The notes beneath the pieces were generated by a model, which did no database searches, had not been told where the DNA came from, and was given only the letters and a program-made list of their open reading frames with translations. 64,000 bases of DNA, from the NCBI RefSeq assembly GCF_004310345.1, contig NZ_SISK01000004.1:186001-250000 (forward strand). Direction: 5' to 3'. Made by a program: the position numbers and the translations under genes. Position 1 is the stretch's first letter. Every line of letters starts with the position of its first letter. Below, piece by piece: positions 34,113 through 45,952 of this stretch. The DNA comes from Paracoccus subflavus (GTDB taxonomy: Bacteria > Pseudomonadota > Alphaproteobacteria > Rhodobacterales > Rhodobacteraceae).

Positions 34113-35459
34113 TCAGCCGAACCGGGTGGCCAGCCAGCGTTCCAGCCAGTGGATCGAATAGTTCCCCGACAGGATGTCGGGTTCCCGCAGCAGGGCCGTG
34201 AACAAGGGAACGGTGGTATCGACACCATCCACGATCAATTCGCCCAGGGCACGGTCCAGCCGGGCCAGGGCCTCGGGCCGGTCGCGGCCATGGACGATCA
34301 GCTTGCCGATCAGGCTGTCGTAATAGGGCGGAATGGAATAGCCGTCGTAAAGCGCGCTATCCACCCGCACGCCGAGGCCGCCCGGCGCATGATACTGCGT
34401 GATCCGCCCCGGCGAGGGGGCGAATCCGGGCAGCTTTTCGGCATTGATGCGGACCTCGATGGCATGGCCGCGGATGACCAGATCCTCCTGGCGGAACTCC
34501 ATCTCTTGTCCTGCGGCCACCAGGATCTGCTGGCGAACCAGATCGACGCCGAAAATCGCCTCGGTGACGGGATGTTCGACCTGCAGGCGGGTGTTCATCT
34601 CGATGAAGTAGAACGCCCCATCCTCGTACAGGAACTCGATCGTTCCGGCTCCGGCATAGCCGATCTTGGCAACGGCCTCGGCGCAGGTTCTGCCGATACG
34701 AGCCCGCTCCTCGGCGGTGATGGTGGGGCCGGGGGCTTCTTCCAGGACTTTCTGGTGGCGGCGCTGCAGCGAACAGTCCCGCTCGCCCAGATGCACCGCG
34801 CGGCCCTTGCCGTCGCCGAACACCTGGATTTCGATATGGCGCGGCCTCTGGAGGTATTTCTCAAGATAGACATCGGGATTCCCGAAAGCGGCCTTGGCCT
34901 CGGCCCTTGCGGTGCGAAAGGCGACCTCGAGCCCCTTGGCGTCTTGGGCGACCTTCATGCCCCGACCGCCCCCGCCGGCCGTGGCCTTGACGATGACCGG
35001 ATATCCGATGCCCTGGGCAATGCGCAGGGCCGCTTCGACATCGTCCACGCCGCCGTCGCTGCCCGGCACGCAGGGAACGCCCAGCGCCTTCATCGTGTCC
35101 TTGGCGGTGATCTTGTCGCCCATGATGCGGATATGTTCCGCGCGGGGGCCGATGAAGGTGATGCCGTGATCCTCGACCATCTGCACAAAGGCGGCGTTTT
35201 CCGACAGGAACCCATAGCCGGGATGGATGGCCTGCGCGCCCGTGATCTCGCAGGCCGAGATGATGGCAGGCATGGACAGGTAGCTGGCCGAGGAGGGCGC
35301 GGGACCGATGCAGACCGATTCGTCGGCCATGCGGACATGCATCGCATCGGCGTCGGCGGTGGAATGGACCGCGACCGAGGCGATGCCCATTTCGCGGCAG
35401 GCGCGAATCACGCGCAGGGCAATCTCGCCCCGGTTGGCGATCAGGATCTTGTCGAACAT
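34113..35459 (-). CDS. accC: Acetyl-CoA carboxylase biotin carboxylase subunit
   Basis: A 448-residue ATP-grasp enzyme that carboxylates the biotin on AccB, the first step of fatty acid synthesis. It opens [20 protein letters not shown] and has the ATP loop [14 protein letters not shown] and the catalytic [14 protein letters not shown]. Length equals E. coli AccC. It lies 7 bases after accB, the usual accB-accC order. Confidence 0.96.
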   Translation of the reverse strand: MFDKILIANRGEIALRVIRACREMGIASVAVHSTADADAMHVRMADESVCIGPAPSSASYLSMPAIISACEITGAQAIHPGYGFLSENAAFVQMVEDHGITFIGPRAEHIRIMGDKITAKDTMKALGVPCVPGSDGGVDDVEAALRIAQGIGYPVIVKATAGGGGRGMKVAQDAKGLEVAFRTARAEAKAAFGNPDVYLEKYLQRPRHIEIQVFGDGKGRAVHLGERDCSLQRRHQKVLEEAPGPTITAEERARIGRTCAEAVAKIGYAGAGTIEFLYEDGAFYFIEMNTRLQVEHPVTEAIFGVDLVRQQILVAAGQEMEFRQEDLVIRGHAIEVRINAEKLPGFAPSPGRITQYHAPGGLGVRVDSALYDGYSIPPYYDSLIGKLIVHGRDRPEALARLDRALGELIVDGVDTTVPLFTALLREPDILSGNYSIHWLERWLATRFG

Positions 35460-35466
35460 CCGCGCC

Positions 35467-35979
35467 TCACTCGACGACCATCAGGGGGGCGCCGAATTCG
35501 ACCGGGGTGCCGTCGTCCACCAGAATGCGCCTGACGGTACCGGCGCGGGGCGAGGGAATGTGGTTCATGGTCTTCATCGCCTCGACGATCAGCAGCGTAT
35601 CGCCCTCGGCCACGGTCTGGCCGATCGTGACAAAGGGGGCTGCACCCGGTTCGGCGGACAGATAGACGGTGCCCACCATGGGCGACGTCACCGCCCCCGG
35701 CAGGATGGCAGGATCGCCGCTGACGGCGGGCAGGGATGACGGTGCCGCCGCCGGTGCAGCAGACGCGGGGGCGGCAACCGGCGAACCGCCGGGGGTGGCC
35801 GCGATCTGGGTGATCTGGCGGGCGTGCTTGGACAGGCTGACGGTCAGGCGGTCATGTTCGCCGTATTCGCGCTTGACCGACAGTTCCGACAACTCGCTTG
35901 CATTCAACAATTCGGCCAGCGACTGGATGAAAGCCACATCGCCTTCGTGATGCTTGCCGTCCTTGGAGTCATTGCTCAT
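35467..35979 (-). CDS. accB: Acetyl-CoA carboxylase biotin carboxyl carrier protein
   Basis: A 170-residue carrier protein. The C-terminal biotinyl domain has the biotinylation site EAMKTMNHI and [17 protein letters not shown]; before it lie a Pro/Ala-rich linker (about 80-105) and an N-terminal helical region ([25 protein letters not shown]). I chose the ATG at 35979 because it has AGAGGA at the right distance; an in-frame ATG at 35994 lacks one. Confidence 0.94.
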   Translation of the reverse strand: MSNDSKDGKHHEGDVAFIQSLAELLNASELSELSVKREYGEHDRLTVSLSKHARQITQIAATPGGSPVAAPASAAPAAAPSSLPAVSGDPAILPGAVTSPMVGTVYLSAEPGAAPFVTIGQTVAEGDTLLIVEAMKTMNHIPSPRAGTVRRILVDDGTPVEFGAPLMVVE

Positions 35980-36091
35980 GCGGTCCTCTGCCATGTTTTA
36001 TGATGCCGCTGCCCTGCCTGACTGCGGCAAATTGCCTGCTTATAGACAGGATAGCCGGTCAAGGAAAAGGGTATGATGCCGTTCGCCGCGA

Positions 36092-36406
36092 TCAAGGGCG
36101 GCGTGCCGCCTTTTCGGTCAGGCCCGAGGTTCCCGCGCGGCGCTCAAGCTCGGCCTCGACCTCGGACAGGGAAACGTCGCGCGCGGCCAGCATGACCAGC
36201 AAATGAAAGATCACATCGGCGGCCTCGGCCGTCAGGCGGGCCCGGTCGCCTTTGACAGCCTCGATGATGGCCTCGACGGCTTCCTCGCCGAACTTTTCGG
36301 CGCATTTCTCGGGGCCTTTGGCCAGCAGCCGGGCCGTCCAACTGTCATCGGGACTGGCGGACGTGCGGGCGGCGATGGTGGCGGCAAGATCGTGGATCGC
36401 GCTCAT
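36092..36406 (-). CDS. hisE: Phosphoribosyl-ATP diphosphatase
   Basis: A 104-residue MazG-fold enzyme hydrolysing PR-ATP to PR-AMP, step two of histidine synthesis. The metal-binding helix pairs [17 protein letters not shown] and [16 protein letters not shown] carry the E-x2-E and E-x2-D ligands. It starts within the hisF stop (ATGA). It is separate from HisI, as usual in alphaproteobacteria. Confidence 0.94.
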   Translation of the reverse strand: MSAIHDLAATIAARTSASPDDSWTARLLAKGPEKCAEKFGEEAVEAIIEAVKGDRARLTAEAADVIFHLLVMLAARDVSLSEVEAELERRAGTSGLTEKAARRP

Positions 36407-37164
36407 GTCAGCCTCATGGGGATGCCGGCGGCGGCCATATGCGCCTTGGCCTCGGCGATGGTATGGGTCCCGAAATGAAAGATGGACGCCGCAAGAACCG
36501 CGCTGGCATGGCCCTGGATCACGCCTTCGACCAGGTGGTCCAGCGTGCCGACCCCGCCCGAGGCGATCACCGGAATGTTGACGGCATCGGCAATCGCACG
36601 GGTCAGGGGAATGTTGAAGCCCGCGCGCGTGCCGTCGCGGTCCATGCTGGTCAGCAGGATTTCGCCGGCGCCCCTGGCCTCGACGGTGCGGGCGAATTCC
36701 ACGGCGTCGATGCCGGTGGGCCGGCGCCCGCCATGGGTGAAAACCTCCCACCGGCCATCGGCCACGGTCTTGGCGTCGATGGCCACGACGATGCACTGGC
36801 TTCCGAACCGGTCGGCAGCCTCGGCCACGACATCGGGATTGGCGACGGCGGCCGAATTGAAGCTGACCTTGTCGGCGCCCGCCAGCAACAGCGCCCGCAC
36901 GTCCCCATGCGTTCGCACGCCGCCGCCCACGGTCAGCGGAACGAAACACTGTTCGGCGGTCCGTGTCACCAGATCGAACATGGTGCCGCGGTTTTCATGG
37001 GTGGCATGGATGTCCAGAAAACAGATCTCGTCCGCGCCCGCCGCGTCATAGGCGCGCGCGGCCTCGACCGGATCGCCCGCATCGATCAGGTCCACGAAGT
37101 TGACGCCCTTGACGACGCGGCCATCGGCCACGTCCAGGCAGGGAATGATCCGGGTCTTGAGCAT
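36403..37164 (-). CDS. hisF: Imidazole glycerol phosphate synthase cyclase subunit
   Basis: A 253-residue TIM barrel that, with HisH, makes IGP and AICAR. It shows [20 protein letters not shown] with catalytic Asp, the second catalytic Asp in VVAIDAK, and phosphate loops [11 protein letters not shown] and [11 protein letters not shown]. It forms a two-gene unit with hisE; other his genes are elsewhere. It diverges from selD over a 153-base gap. Confidence 0.95.
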   Translation of the reverse strand: MLKTRIIPCLDVADGRVVKGVNFVDLIDAGDPVEAARAYDAAGADEICFLDIHATHENRGTMFDLVTRTAEQCFVPLTVGGGVRTHGDVRALLLAGADKVSFNSAAVANPDVVAEAADRFGSQCIVVAIDAKTVADGRWEVFTHGGRRPTGIDAVEFARTVEARGAGEILLTSMDRDGTRAGFNIPLTRAIADAVNIPVIASGGVGTLDHLVEGVIQGHASAVLAASIFHFGTHTIAEAKAHMAAAGIPMRLT

Positions 37165-37317
37165 GTCGCGTTCCTTGCGGTCCGCGCCCCTGATAGGGCC
37201 AAATGCCCCCCGCGACCAGAGGGCAGGCCCTGCCTGCCCCCGGCAGCATAAGAACTGGAACCGGACCGGCTTTCGCTGCTAGAGACCTTTCGGAACGCTT
37301 GGGCGAAAGGATTGCCG

Positions 37318-38373
37318 ATGGATGACCTGCAGAAATCCGAACCGCGCCTGACATCGCTGTCCCATGGCGGCGGCTGCGGCTGCAAGATCGCGCCGGGTGT
37401 CCTGACCGGCCTGCTGCGCGGCACGGCGATGCTGCCCGTGCCCGAGGCGCTGATGGTCGGGATCGAAACCTCGGACGATGCCGCCGTGTATCGCCTGAAC
37501 GACCGGCAGGCCCTGGTTGCGACGACCGACTTTTTCATGCCGATCGTGGACGATCCGCTGGATTTCGGGCGGATCGCCGCCACGAACGCGATCAGCGATG
37601 TCTATGCCATGGGGGCGACGCCGATCATGGCGCTGTCACTGGTGGGAATGCCGATCAACACCTTGTCCCCGGAAACCATTGCGCGGATTCTGGAGGGCGG
37701 CGCCATGGCCTGCCGCGATGCGGGCATCCCCATCGGCGGCGGCCACACCATCGATTCGGTCGAGGCGATCTATGGCCTTGTCGCCCTGGGCATCGTCGAT
37801 CCCGGCCACGTCAAGCGCAATTGCGGCGCGCGGCCCGGCGACGTTCTGATCCTGGGCAAGCCCTTGGGCGTGGGGGTGATGTCGGCAGCCCTGAAAAAGG
37901 GATTGCTGTCCGACCGGGGCTATGCGGCCATGATCGGCGCCACGACCCGCCTGAACACCCCCGGCCCCGACCTGGCCCGGCTGCCCGATGTTCACGCCAT
38001 GACGGATGTGACCGGCTTTGGCCTGGCCGGACACGCGCTGGAAATGGCGCGGGGGTCGGGCTGCGACCTGCATCTGGACTGGGGGGCGGTGCCGTTTCTG
38101 CCAGAGGTGCGCACGCTGGCAGGTGCGGGCCATGTGACCGGCGCCTCGGGGCGGAACTGGGCCAGCTATGGGGCCGATGTGACGCTGGCCGACCCCCTGA
38201 CGCCCCAGGACCGGGCCCTGCTGACCGATCCGCAGACCAGCGGCGGACTGTTGGTCGCCTGCGCGCCCGCCCAGGCGGATGCGGTCCTGGCGATCTTTCG
38301 CGACCATGGCTTTGACGAGGCCGCCGTGATCGGGCGCGCCGCGCCGGGACCGGGCCGGCTGCTGGTCGCCTAG
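37318..38373 (+). CDS. selD: Selenide, water dikinase
   Basis: A 351-residue enzyme making selenophosphate from selenide and ATP for selenocysteine or selenouridine synthesis. The N-terminal motif HGGGCGCKIAPG holds the active Cys-x-Lys in the cysteine form, and the AIRS/PurM-like core has SDVYAMGATPIMALSLVGMP and PIGGGHTIDS. I chose the ATG at 37318 after AAAGGA over the TTG at 37312. The stop is followed immediately by the cobU start (TAGATG), which places it at the head of a cobalamin operon, an unusual setting. No selA, selB or selU is in the window. Confidence 0.93.
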   Translation: MDDLQKSEPRLTSLSHGGGCGCKIAPGVLTGLLRGTAMLPVPEALMVGIETSDDAAVYRLNDRQALVATTDFFMPIVDDPLDFGRIAATNAISDVYAMGATPIMALSLVGMPINTLSPETIARILEGGAMACRDAGIPIGGGHTIDSVEAIYGLVALGIVDPGHVKRNCGARPGDVLILGKPLGVGVMSAALKKGLLSDRGYAAMIGATTRLNTPGPDLARLPDVHAMTDVTGFGLAGHALEMARGSGCDLHLDWGAVPFLPEVRTLAGAGHVTGASGRNWASYGADVTLADPLTPQDRALLTDPQTSGGLLVACAPAQADAVLAIFRDHGFDEAAVIGRAAPGPGRLLVA

Positions 38374-38901
38374 ATGGCCCACGGGCATGTCACCCTTGTG
38401 ACGGGCGGCGCGCGGTCCGGCAAGTCGGCCCTGGCCGAGCGTCTGACGCTGCGCCATGGCGGCACGCCCGTCTATATCGCCACCGCCGAGGCGCGCGACA
38501 CCGAGATGGCCGCCAGGATCGACCTGCACCGCCAGCGGCGCGGCGCGGGCTGGCAGGTCATCGAGGAGCCGGCCGATCTGGTCCAAGCCCTGCGCCGCAG
38601 CGATGGTGCGGGGGCGCGATTGGTCGATTGCCTGACCCTGTGGCTGGCCAATTGCGGCGAGGATGCCGATATTCCCCGGCTGGCCGGGACATTGCGCGCC
38701 ATGCAATCGCCGGTGGTGCTGGTGACGAACGAACTGGGCCAGGGAATCGTGCCCGCAAACGCCGTGGCACGCCGTTTCCGCGACCGTCATGGCTGGATGA
38801 ACCAGACCATCGCTGCTGCGGCCGACCAGGTCTGGATGGCCGTCAGCGGACAGCCGCTGCGCCTGAAGCCCGGAAAGGACGATCCCGATGAAGTCCTTTG
38901 A
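38374..38901 (+). CDS. cobU: Adenosylcobinamide kinase / guanylyltransferase
   Basis: A 175-residue bifunctional enzyme (CobU/CobP) that phosphorylates adenosylcobinamide and attaches GMP. P-loop GGARSGKSALAERL, catalytic region ARIDLHRQRRGAGW and TNELGQGIVPANAVARRFRD are intact. It starts on the base after the selD stop and overlaps cobT by 14 bases. Confidence 0.94.
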   Translation: MAHGHVTLVTGGARSGKSALAERLTLRHGGTPVYIATAEARDTEMAARIDLHRQRRGAGWQVIEEPADLVQALRRSDGAGARLVDCLTLWLANCGEDADIPRLAGTLRAMQSPVVLVTNELGQGIVPANAVARRFRDRHGWMNQTIAAAADQVWMAVSGQPLRLKPGKDDPDEVL

Positions 38902-39841
38902 CAGCGCCGCCGCCGCCCAGGCCCGCGCGCGTCAGGACAGCCTGACCAAACCCCCCGGATCGCTGGGCCGGCTCGAGGATCTGGCCGTGTTCATGGCGGG
39001 CTGGCAGGGTCGCGCCCGCCCCCGGCTGGATCACGCGCAGGCCCTTGTGTTCGCCGGAAATCACGGGGTGGTGGCGCAGGGGGTCAATCCCTTTCCCGCT
39101 GCGGTGACCGGGCTGATGGTCCGCAATTTCGATGCCGGCGGCGCGGCGATCAACCAGCTTTGCCGCGTCGCGGGCGCGGACCTGACGGCGATCCCCCTGG
39201 ATCTCGACCGCCCGACCGCGGATTTCACCCAGGGTCCGGCCATGACACGGCCCGAGGTCGAGGAGGCCATGCATATCGGCGCCAATGCGGTCAATCCCCA
39301 GGCCGACGTGCTGATTCTGGGCGAAATGGGCATCGGCAACTCGACGGTCGCGGCCGCGCTTGCGGCCTCGGTCTGGGGGGGAGGAGCGGCGGATTGGGTG
39401 GGGCCGGGGACCGGCGCCACGGGCGACATTCTTGCCAACAAGCTGCGGGCGGTCGATGCGGGTCTGGCACGGCATCGCCCCACGACAGCCGCCGAAACCC
39501 TGATGGCCTTTGGCGGGCGCGAGCAGGCGGCAATCTGCGGCGCGGTCATGGCGGCGCGTCATCAAGGCATCCCGGTGATCCTTGACGGGTTTATCTGCAC
39601 CGCCGCCGCCGCCGTGCTGACCCGCGACGATCCCGACGCCCTGGTCCACTGCCTGATCGGACACCAAAGCGCCGAGCCCGGCCATCGCCGCCTGATCGCC
39701 TGTCTGGACAAGCAGCCCGTCCTGTCGCTGGACCTGCGGCTGGGCGAAGGGTCGGGGGCGGCCATCGCCCTGATGATCCTGCGCGCGGCCGTTGCCTGCC
39801 ATGACGGCATGGCCACCTTTGCCGAGGCCGGGATTGGTTAG
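38888..39841 (+). CDS. cobT: Nicotinate-nucleotide--dimethylbenzimidazole phosphoribosyltransferase
   Basis: A 317-residue enzyme making alpha-ribazole phosphate, the lower-ligand precursor of cobalamin. TKPPGSLGRLEDLA, FAGNHGVVAQG, GEMGIGNSTVAAAL and the catalytic Glu in LRLGEGSGAAIALM are present. Slightly shorter than Salmonella CobT (about 356 residues), which is usual for this group. It overlaps both neighbours. Confidence 0.94.
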   Translation: MKSFDSAAAAQARARQDSLTKPPGSLGRLEDLAVFMAGWQGRARPRLDHAQALVFAGNHGVVAQGVNPFPAAVTGLMVRNFDAGGAAINQLCRVAGADLTAIPLDLDRPTADFTQGPAMTRPEVEEAMHIGANAVNPQADVLILGEMGIGNSTVAAALAASVWGGGAADWVGPGTGATGDILANKLRAVDAGLARHRPTTAAETLMAFGGREQAAICGAVMAARHQGIPVILDGFICTAAAAVLTRDDPDALVHCLIGHQSAEPGHRRLIACLDKQPVLSLDLRLGEGSGAAIALMILRAAVACHDGMATFAEAGIG

Positions 39842-40547
39842 GCTGAACCAGCTTTGCCTGGCAGTTGTCTTTTTGACCCGCCTGCCGCTGGGCCGCCTTC
39901 TGCCGCCGCGGGCCATGCCCCTGGCCCCGGCCATGTGGGCCTTTCCCCTGGCGGGGGCGGTCGTCGGCGTGATCGCGGCCCTGCCGCTGATGGCGGACGG
40001 CCCGCCCTTGGTGCAGGCGGCGCTGTCGCTGGCGCTGTCGGTCTGGCTGACCGGCGCCCTGCACGAGGATGCCCTGGCCGATTTCGCCGATGCCGCCGGC
40101 GGACGCACGGTGCAGGACCGGTTGCGGATCATGCGCGATTCGCATCTGGGCGCCTATGGAACGATGGCGCTGATCTGCATCTCGGCGCTGCGGATCGCCG
40201 CCTTGTCGGTGGTCGGCCCTGCCGCGCTGATCGCGTCGGCGGCAGGGGGGCGGACGGCGGCGGTCGTGGCGGCACGAATGCTGCCCGCGGTCCGGCGCGA
40301 CGGTCTGGGGCATGGCGCAGGCCGGCCCGGCCTCGCCACGACCGGGGCGGCCGTCGGTCTGGCCTGTCTGATCCTGCTTCCCACGGGAACGGATGGTCCT
40401 GTCGCGGCGATGGCGGCGATCATTGTCCTGTTTCTGATCATCCGGCAGGCCCGGTGCTGGATCGGCGGGCAGACCGGCGATGTCCTGGGTGCGGCTTCGG
40501 TGTGCTGCGAAACGGCCATGCTGCTGGTGTTTGCATGGCTGACGTAA
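39834..40547 (+). CDS. cobS: Adenosylcobinamide-GDP ribazoletransferase
   Basis: A polytopic membrane enzyme (about 237 residues) joining adenosylcobinamide-GDP with alpha-ribazole in the final step of cobalamin assembly. The catalytic GALHEDALADFADAAGG and RIMRDSHLGAYGTMALI are clear. No ATG fits; the TTG at 39834 (8-base overlap with cobT, MVRLNQLCLAVVFLTRLPLG) is my choice. The start is uncertain by a few codons. Confidence 0.9.
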   Translation: MVRLNQLCLAVVFLTRLPLGRLLPPRAMPLAPAMWAFPLAGAVVGVIAALPLMADGPPLVQAALSLALSVWLTGALHEDALADFADAAGGRTVQDRLRIMRDSHLGAYGTMALICISALRIAALSVVGPAALIASAAGGRTAAVVAARMLPAVRRDGLGHGAGRPGLATTGAAVGLACLILLPTGTDGPVAAMAAIIVLFLIIRQARCWIGGQTGDVLGAASVCCETAMLLVFAWLT

Positions 40548-40564
40548 GGGCCGCGTCGCGAGAA

Positions 40565-40640
40565 CCTTGACCGGTTTTTTCCCTTGGCGCATACCGCCAC
40601 AAGATAACGGCTGGCCAGTCCCTGAAACGGCCGGTCAAGG
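40565..40640. repeat. long-range inverted repeat flanking the TRAP leader, next to the Shine-Dalgarno
   Basis: CCTTGACCGG (40565-40574) and CCGGTCAAGG (40631-40640) are a perfect 10-bp inverted pair separated by 56 bases. The right arm runs straight into GGGAGG, the ribosome-binding site of the TRAP small permease gene. In an mRNA containing both arms they could pair next to the Shine-Dalgarno; on DNA they could be an operator with looping. A T6 run follows the left arm. Confidence 0.5.
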
Positions 40641-40653
40641 GGGAGGATCATCC

Positions 40654-41298
40654 ATGAGCGGCCTTTTGGCCCTGTCGCGCGGCATTGACCGCGTCAATAC
40701 CGTGATCGGCCGGAACGTGTCCTGGCTGATCCTGCTGGCGATCTTCGTCAGCGCCACCAACGCCATCATCCGCAAGGTTTTCAGCGTCTCGTCCAACGCC
40801 TGGCTGGAATTGCAGTGGTATCTGTATGGCGGCGCGTTCCTCCTGGCGGCGGCCTATACCCTGCTGGAAAACGAACACATCCGCATCGACATCGTGTTTA
40901 CCGCCTGGTCGCGCCGGGTCCAGCACTGGATCGAGCTGTTCGGACATGTCTTTTTCCTGATGCCCTTCGTACTGCTGACGTTGTGGCTGACCTGGCCCTG
41001 GCTTGCCCGGTCCTATCGCACGGGCGAGATGTCGATGAACTCGGGCGGGTTGATGCTGTGGCCCGCCAAGGCGTTGCTGTTCACGGGTTTCGTGCTGCTG
41101 TTCCTGCAGGGCCTGTCAGAGATCATCAAGAAGATCGCCGTGATGCGGGGCATCATCCCCGACTATAACGCCCCCATGGGGCACCATGCTCCGCTGGATC
41201 TGGACGAGGAATTGCTGAAACAGGCCGGTTTCGCCGACCCGAACCACCCCCTGACCGACCTGCCGGTGGACGGGACGCGCAAGGACGACCGCACATGA
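40654..41298 (+). CDS. TRAP transporter small permease (DctQ family)
   Basis: A 214-residue inner-membrane protein with four transmembrane helices, the DctQ layout (NVSWLILLAIFVSATNAIIR, LELQWYLYGGAFLLAAAYTL, ENEHIRIDI, GGLMLWPAKALLFTGFVLL). It supports the large permease in sodium-driven uptake of organic acids or related anions. ATG at 40654 follows GGGGGAGGA. The long hydrophilic C-terminus is seen in the mannitol/chloroaromatic TRAP subgroup. Overlaps dctM by ATGA. Confidence 0.92.
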   Translation: MSGLLALSRGIDRVNTVIGRNVSWLILLAIFVSATNAIIRKVFSVSSNAWLELQWYLYGGAFLLAAAYTLLENEHIRIDIVFTAWSRRVQHWIELFGHVFFLMPFVLLTLWLTWPWLARSYRTGEMSMNSGGLMLWPAKALLFTGFVLLFLQGLSEIIKKIAVMRGIIPDYNAPMGHHAPLDLDEELLKQAGFADPNHPLTDLPVDGTRKDDRT

Positions 41299-43235
41299 TG
41301 GAACTTATTGCGCAGAACATGGCGCCGATCATGTTCGTTTCGCTGATCGTCTTTCTGCTGCTGGGCTATCCGGTGGCCTTCGCGCTGGCCGCGAACGGGT
41401 TGCTGTTCTTCGTCGTGGGCGTGGAACTGGCGCCGTTGTCGGGCGGTTCGATCAACCTGTCCTGGCCCTTGCTGGGCGCCCTGCCGGACCGCTTTTTCGG
41501 GGGGGTCGTCGCCAATGAGACATTGCTTGCCATTCCCTTCTTCACCTTCATGGGGATCGTGCTGGAAAAATCCGGCATGGCCGAGGATCTGCTGGACACC
41601 ATCGGCCAGCTTTTCGGCCCGATCCGCGGCGGGCTTGCCTATGCGGTCATCATCGTCGGCGCGCTGCTGGCGGCGACGACGGGCGTCGTGGCCGCGTCGG
41701 TGATCGCCATGGGCCTGATCTCGCTGCCGATCATGCTGCGCTATGGCTATGACCGGCGGATCGCGTCAGGCACCATTGCGGCATCGGGAACCCTGGCGCA
41801 GATCATCCCGCCTTCGCTGGTGCTGATCGTGCTGGCCGACCAGTTGGGCCGGTCGGTGGGCGACATGTACAAGGGCGCGCTGATCCCCGGTCTGGTGCTG
41901 ACCGGGTTCTACATGTCCTACATCTTCCTCATGTCGATCATCCGTCCCCATTACCTGCCCGCCCTTCCGAAAGAGGCGCGGACGCTGGGGTCCGGCGTCA
42001 CCTCGCTGGCCGTGGCCCTGGCCATCGCCGGGGGCATCTTCTGGCTGACGACGCGCTGGCTGGGACCGGAACACGCGGGCGACGCGCCCATCTGGGGCCT
42101 GGTGATCGCGGTCACGGTGATCTATGTCGTCGCCTTGATCGACAAGGCCAGCGGCATCAACATGATGTCGCGGCTGGCCCAGCAGGTCATCATCGTGCTG
42201 ATCCCGCCGCTGGCGCTGATCTTTCTGGTGCTGGGAACGATCTTCCTGGGCATCGCCACACCGACCGAAGGCGGGGCCATGGGGGCCGTCGGCGCCCTGT
42301 TCATGGCGGGGATCAAGCGCCGCCTGTCGATGGACGTGATCCGGCAGGCGCTCTATGCGACGACGCGGCTGTCGGCCTTCGTGATGTTCATCCTGATCGG
42401 TGCGCGGGTCTTTTCGCTGACCTTCTACGGCGTGAACGGGCACCTGTGGGTCGAACACCTGCTGACCTCGCTGCCGGGGGGCGAATACGGCTTCCTGATC
42501 GTCGTGTCGATCCTGGTGTTCCTGCTGGCCTTCTTTCTGGACTTCTTCGAACTGGCCTTCATCATCGTGCCCCTTCTGGCCCCCGCGGCCGAGGCCTTGG
42601 GCATCGACCTGATCTGGTTCGGGGTGATCCTGGGCGTGAACATGCAGACCGCCTTCATGCACCCGCCGTTCGGCTTTGCGCTGTTCTATCTGCGGTCGGT
42701 GGCGCCCAAGGCGGATTACATCGACAAGGTGACGGGGCTTCGCATGGCGCCGGTCAAGACCGGCCAGATCTACTGGGGCGCGGTGCCGTTCGTGTGCATC
42801 CAGCTTGTCATGATCGGGGTGGTGATCGCCTTTCCGGGAATGGTCATGCACTACAAGGGGGCTCCGGTCGATACCTCGAACATCCGGCTGGAGATTCCGG
42901 CGGGCAACCTGGGCAGTTCGGGCGGCAGCGGCGGCGGCTTCGGCACGCTGGGGGGCCTGGGCGGGTCGCCCTTCGGCCAGCAGCAGGCCCCGGCCGGCGA
43001 TGGCGGCACGGCGCCCTCTGGCGGGCTGGGCGGGCTGGGCGGCCCACCGCCCGGCCTGGGCGCGCCCGCGACGCCGGCACCCGCGCCTGCACCCGCACCC
43101 GCCCCGGCCGAGGGTACGGCACCCGCCACGCCCGCGCCCGCCGAGGGGACGGCCCCCGCAACGCCGCAGCCGGCCCCATCCTCGGGCGGGCTTGGGCTGG
43201 GCGGTCCGCCGCCCGGCCTCGGCGGCGGTAACTGA
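41295..43235 (+). CDS. TRAP transporter large permease (DctM family) with Gly/Pro/Ala-rich tail
   Basis: A 646-residue protein whose first ~520 residues are the DctM permease (about 12-13 helices; GVVAASVIAMGLISLPIML, GTIAASGTLAQIIPPSLVLI, GIATPTEGGAMGAVGALFMA). After MHYKGAPVDTS (about 519) the last ~110 residues are a low-complexity Gly/Pro/Ala tail with two copies of a GGLG-GPPPGLG unit and two of TPAPAEGTAPAT. The tail shares the frame and GC use of the gene and ends at a strong terminator, so it is real coding sequence. Substrate is set by the DctP protein encoded convergently downstream. Confidence 0.92.
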   Translation: MMELIAQNMAPIMFVSLIVFLLLGYPVAFALAANGLLFFVVGVELAPLSGGSINLSWPLLGALPDRFFGGVVANETLLAIPFFTFMGIVLEKSGMAEDLLDTIGQLFGPIRGGLAYAVIIVGALLAATTGVVAASVIAMGLISLPIMLRYGYDRRIASGTIAASGTLAQIIPPSLVLIVLADQLGRSVGDMYKGALIPGLVLTGFYMSYIFLMSIIRPHYLPALPKEARTLGSGVTSLAVALAIAGGIFWLTTRWLGPEHAGDAPIWGLVIAVTVIYVVALIDKASGINMMSRLAQQVIIVLIPPLALIFLVLGTIFLGIATPTEGGAMGAVGALFMAGIKRRLSMDVIRQALYATTRLSAFVMFILIGARVFSLTFYGVNGHLWVEHLLTSLPGGEYGFLIVVSILVFLLAFFLDFFELAFIIVPLLAPAAEALGIDLIWFGVILGVNMQTAFMHPPFGFALFYLRSVAPKADYIDKVTGLRMAPVKTGQIYWGAVPFVCIQLVMIGVVIAFPGMVMHYKGAPVDTSNIRLEIPAGNLGSSGGSGGGFGTLGGLGGSPFGQQQAPAGDGGTAPSGGLGGLGGPPPGLGAPATPAPAPAPAPAPAEGTAPATPAPAEGTAPATPQPAPSSGGLGLGGPPPGLGGGN

Positions 43236-43242
43236 CCAACAG

Positions 43243-43271
43243 AAAAGGCCGGGCGGAATGCCCGGCCTTTT
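43243..43271. terminator. bidirectional terminator between dctM and dctP
   Basis: AAAAGGCCGGGC and GCCCGGCCTTTT form a perfect 12-bp stem with a 5-base loop, with A-tract on one side and T-tract on the other. It can end both converging transcripts. Confidence 0.9.
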
Positions 43272-43292
43272 CCTTGTTGTCGATGACGGCAG

Positions 43293-45917
<2,625 letters not shown>

Positions 45918-45952
45918 TTAGCGACCGCAAGGGCAGGCCGGAAGCCGAAACT

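Noticed and set aside
37165..37317. cobalamin riboswitch in front of selD-cobUTS
   Set aside because: The 153-base gap is too short and lacks a recognisable B12-box; no structure argued for one.
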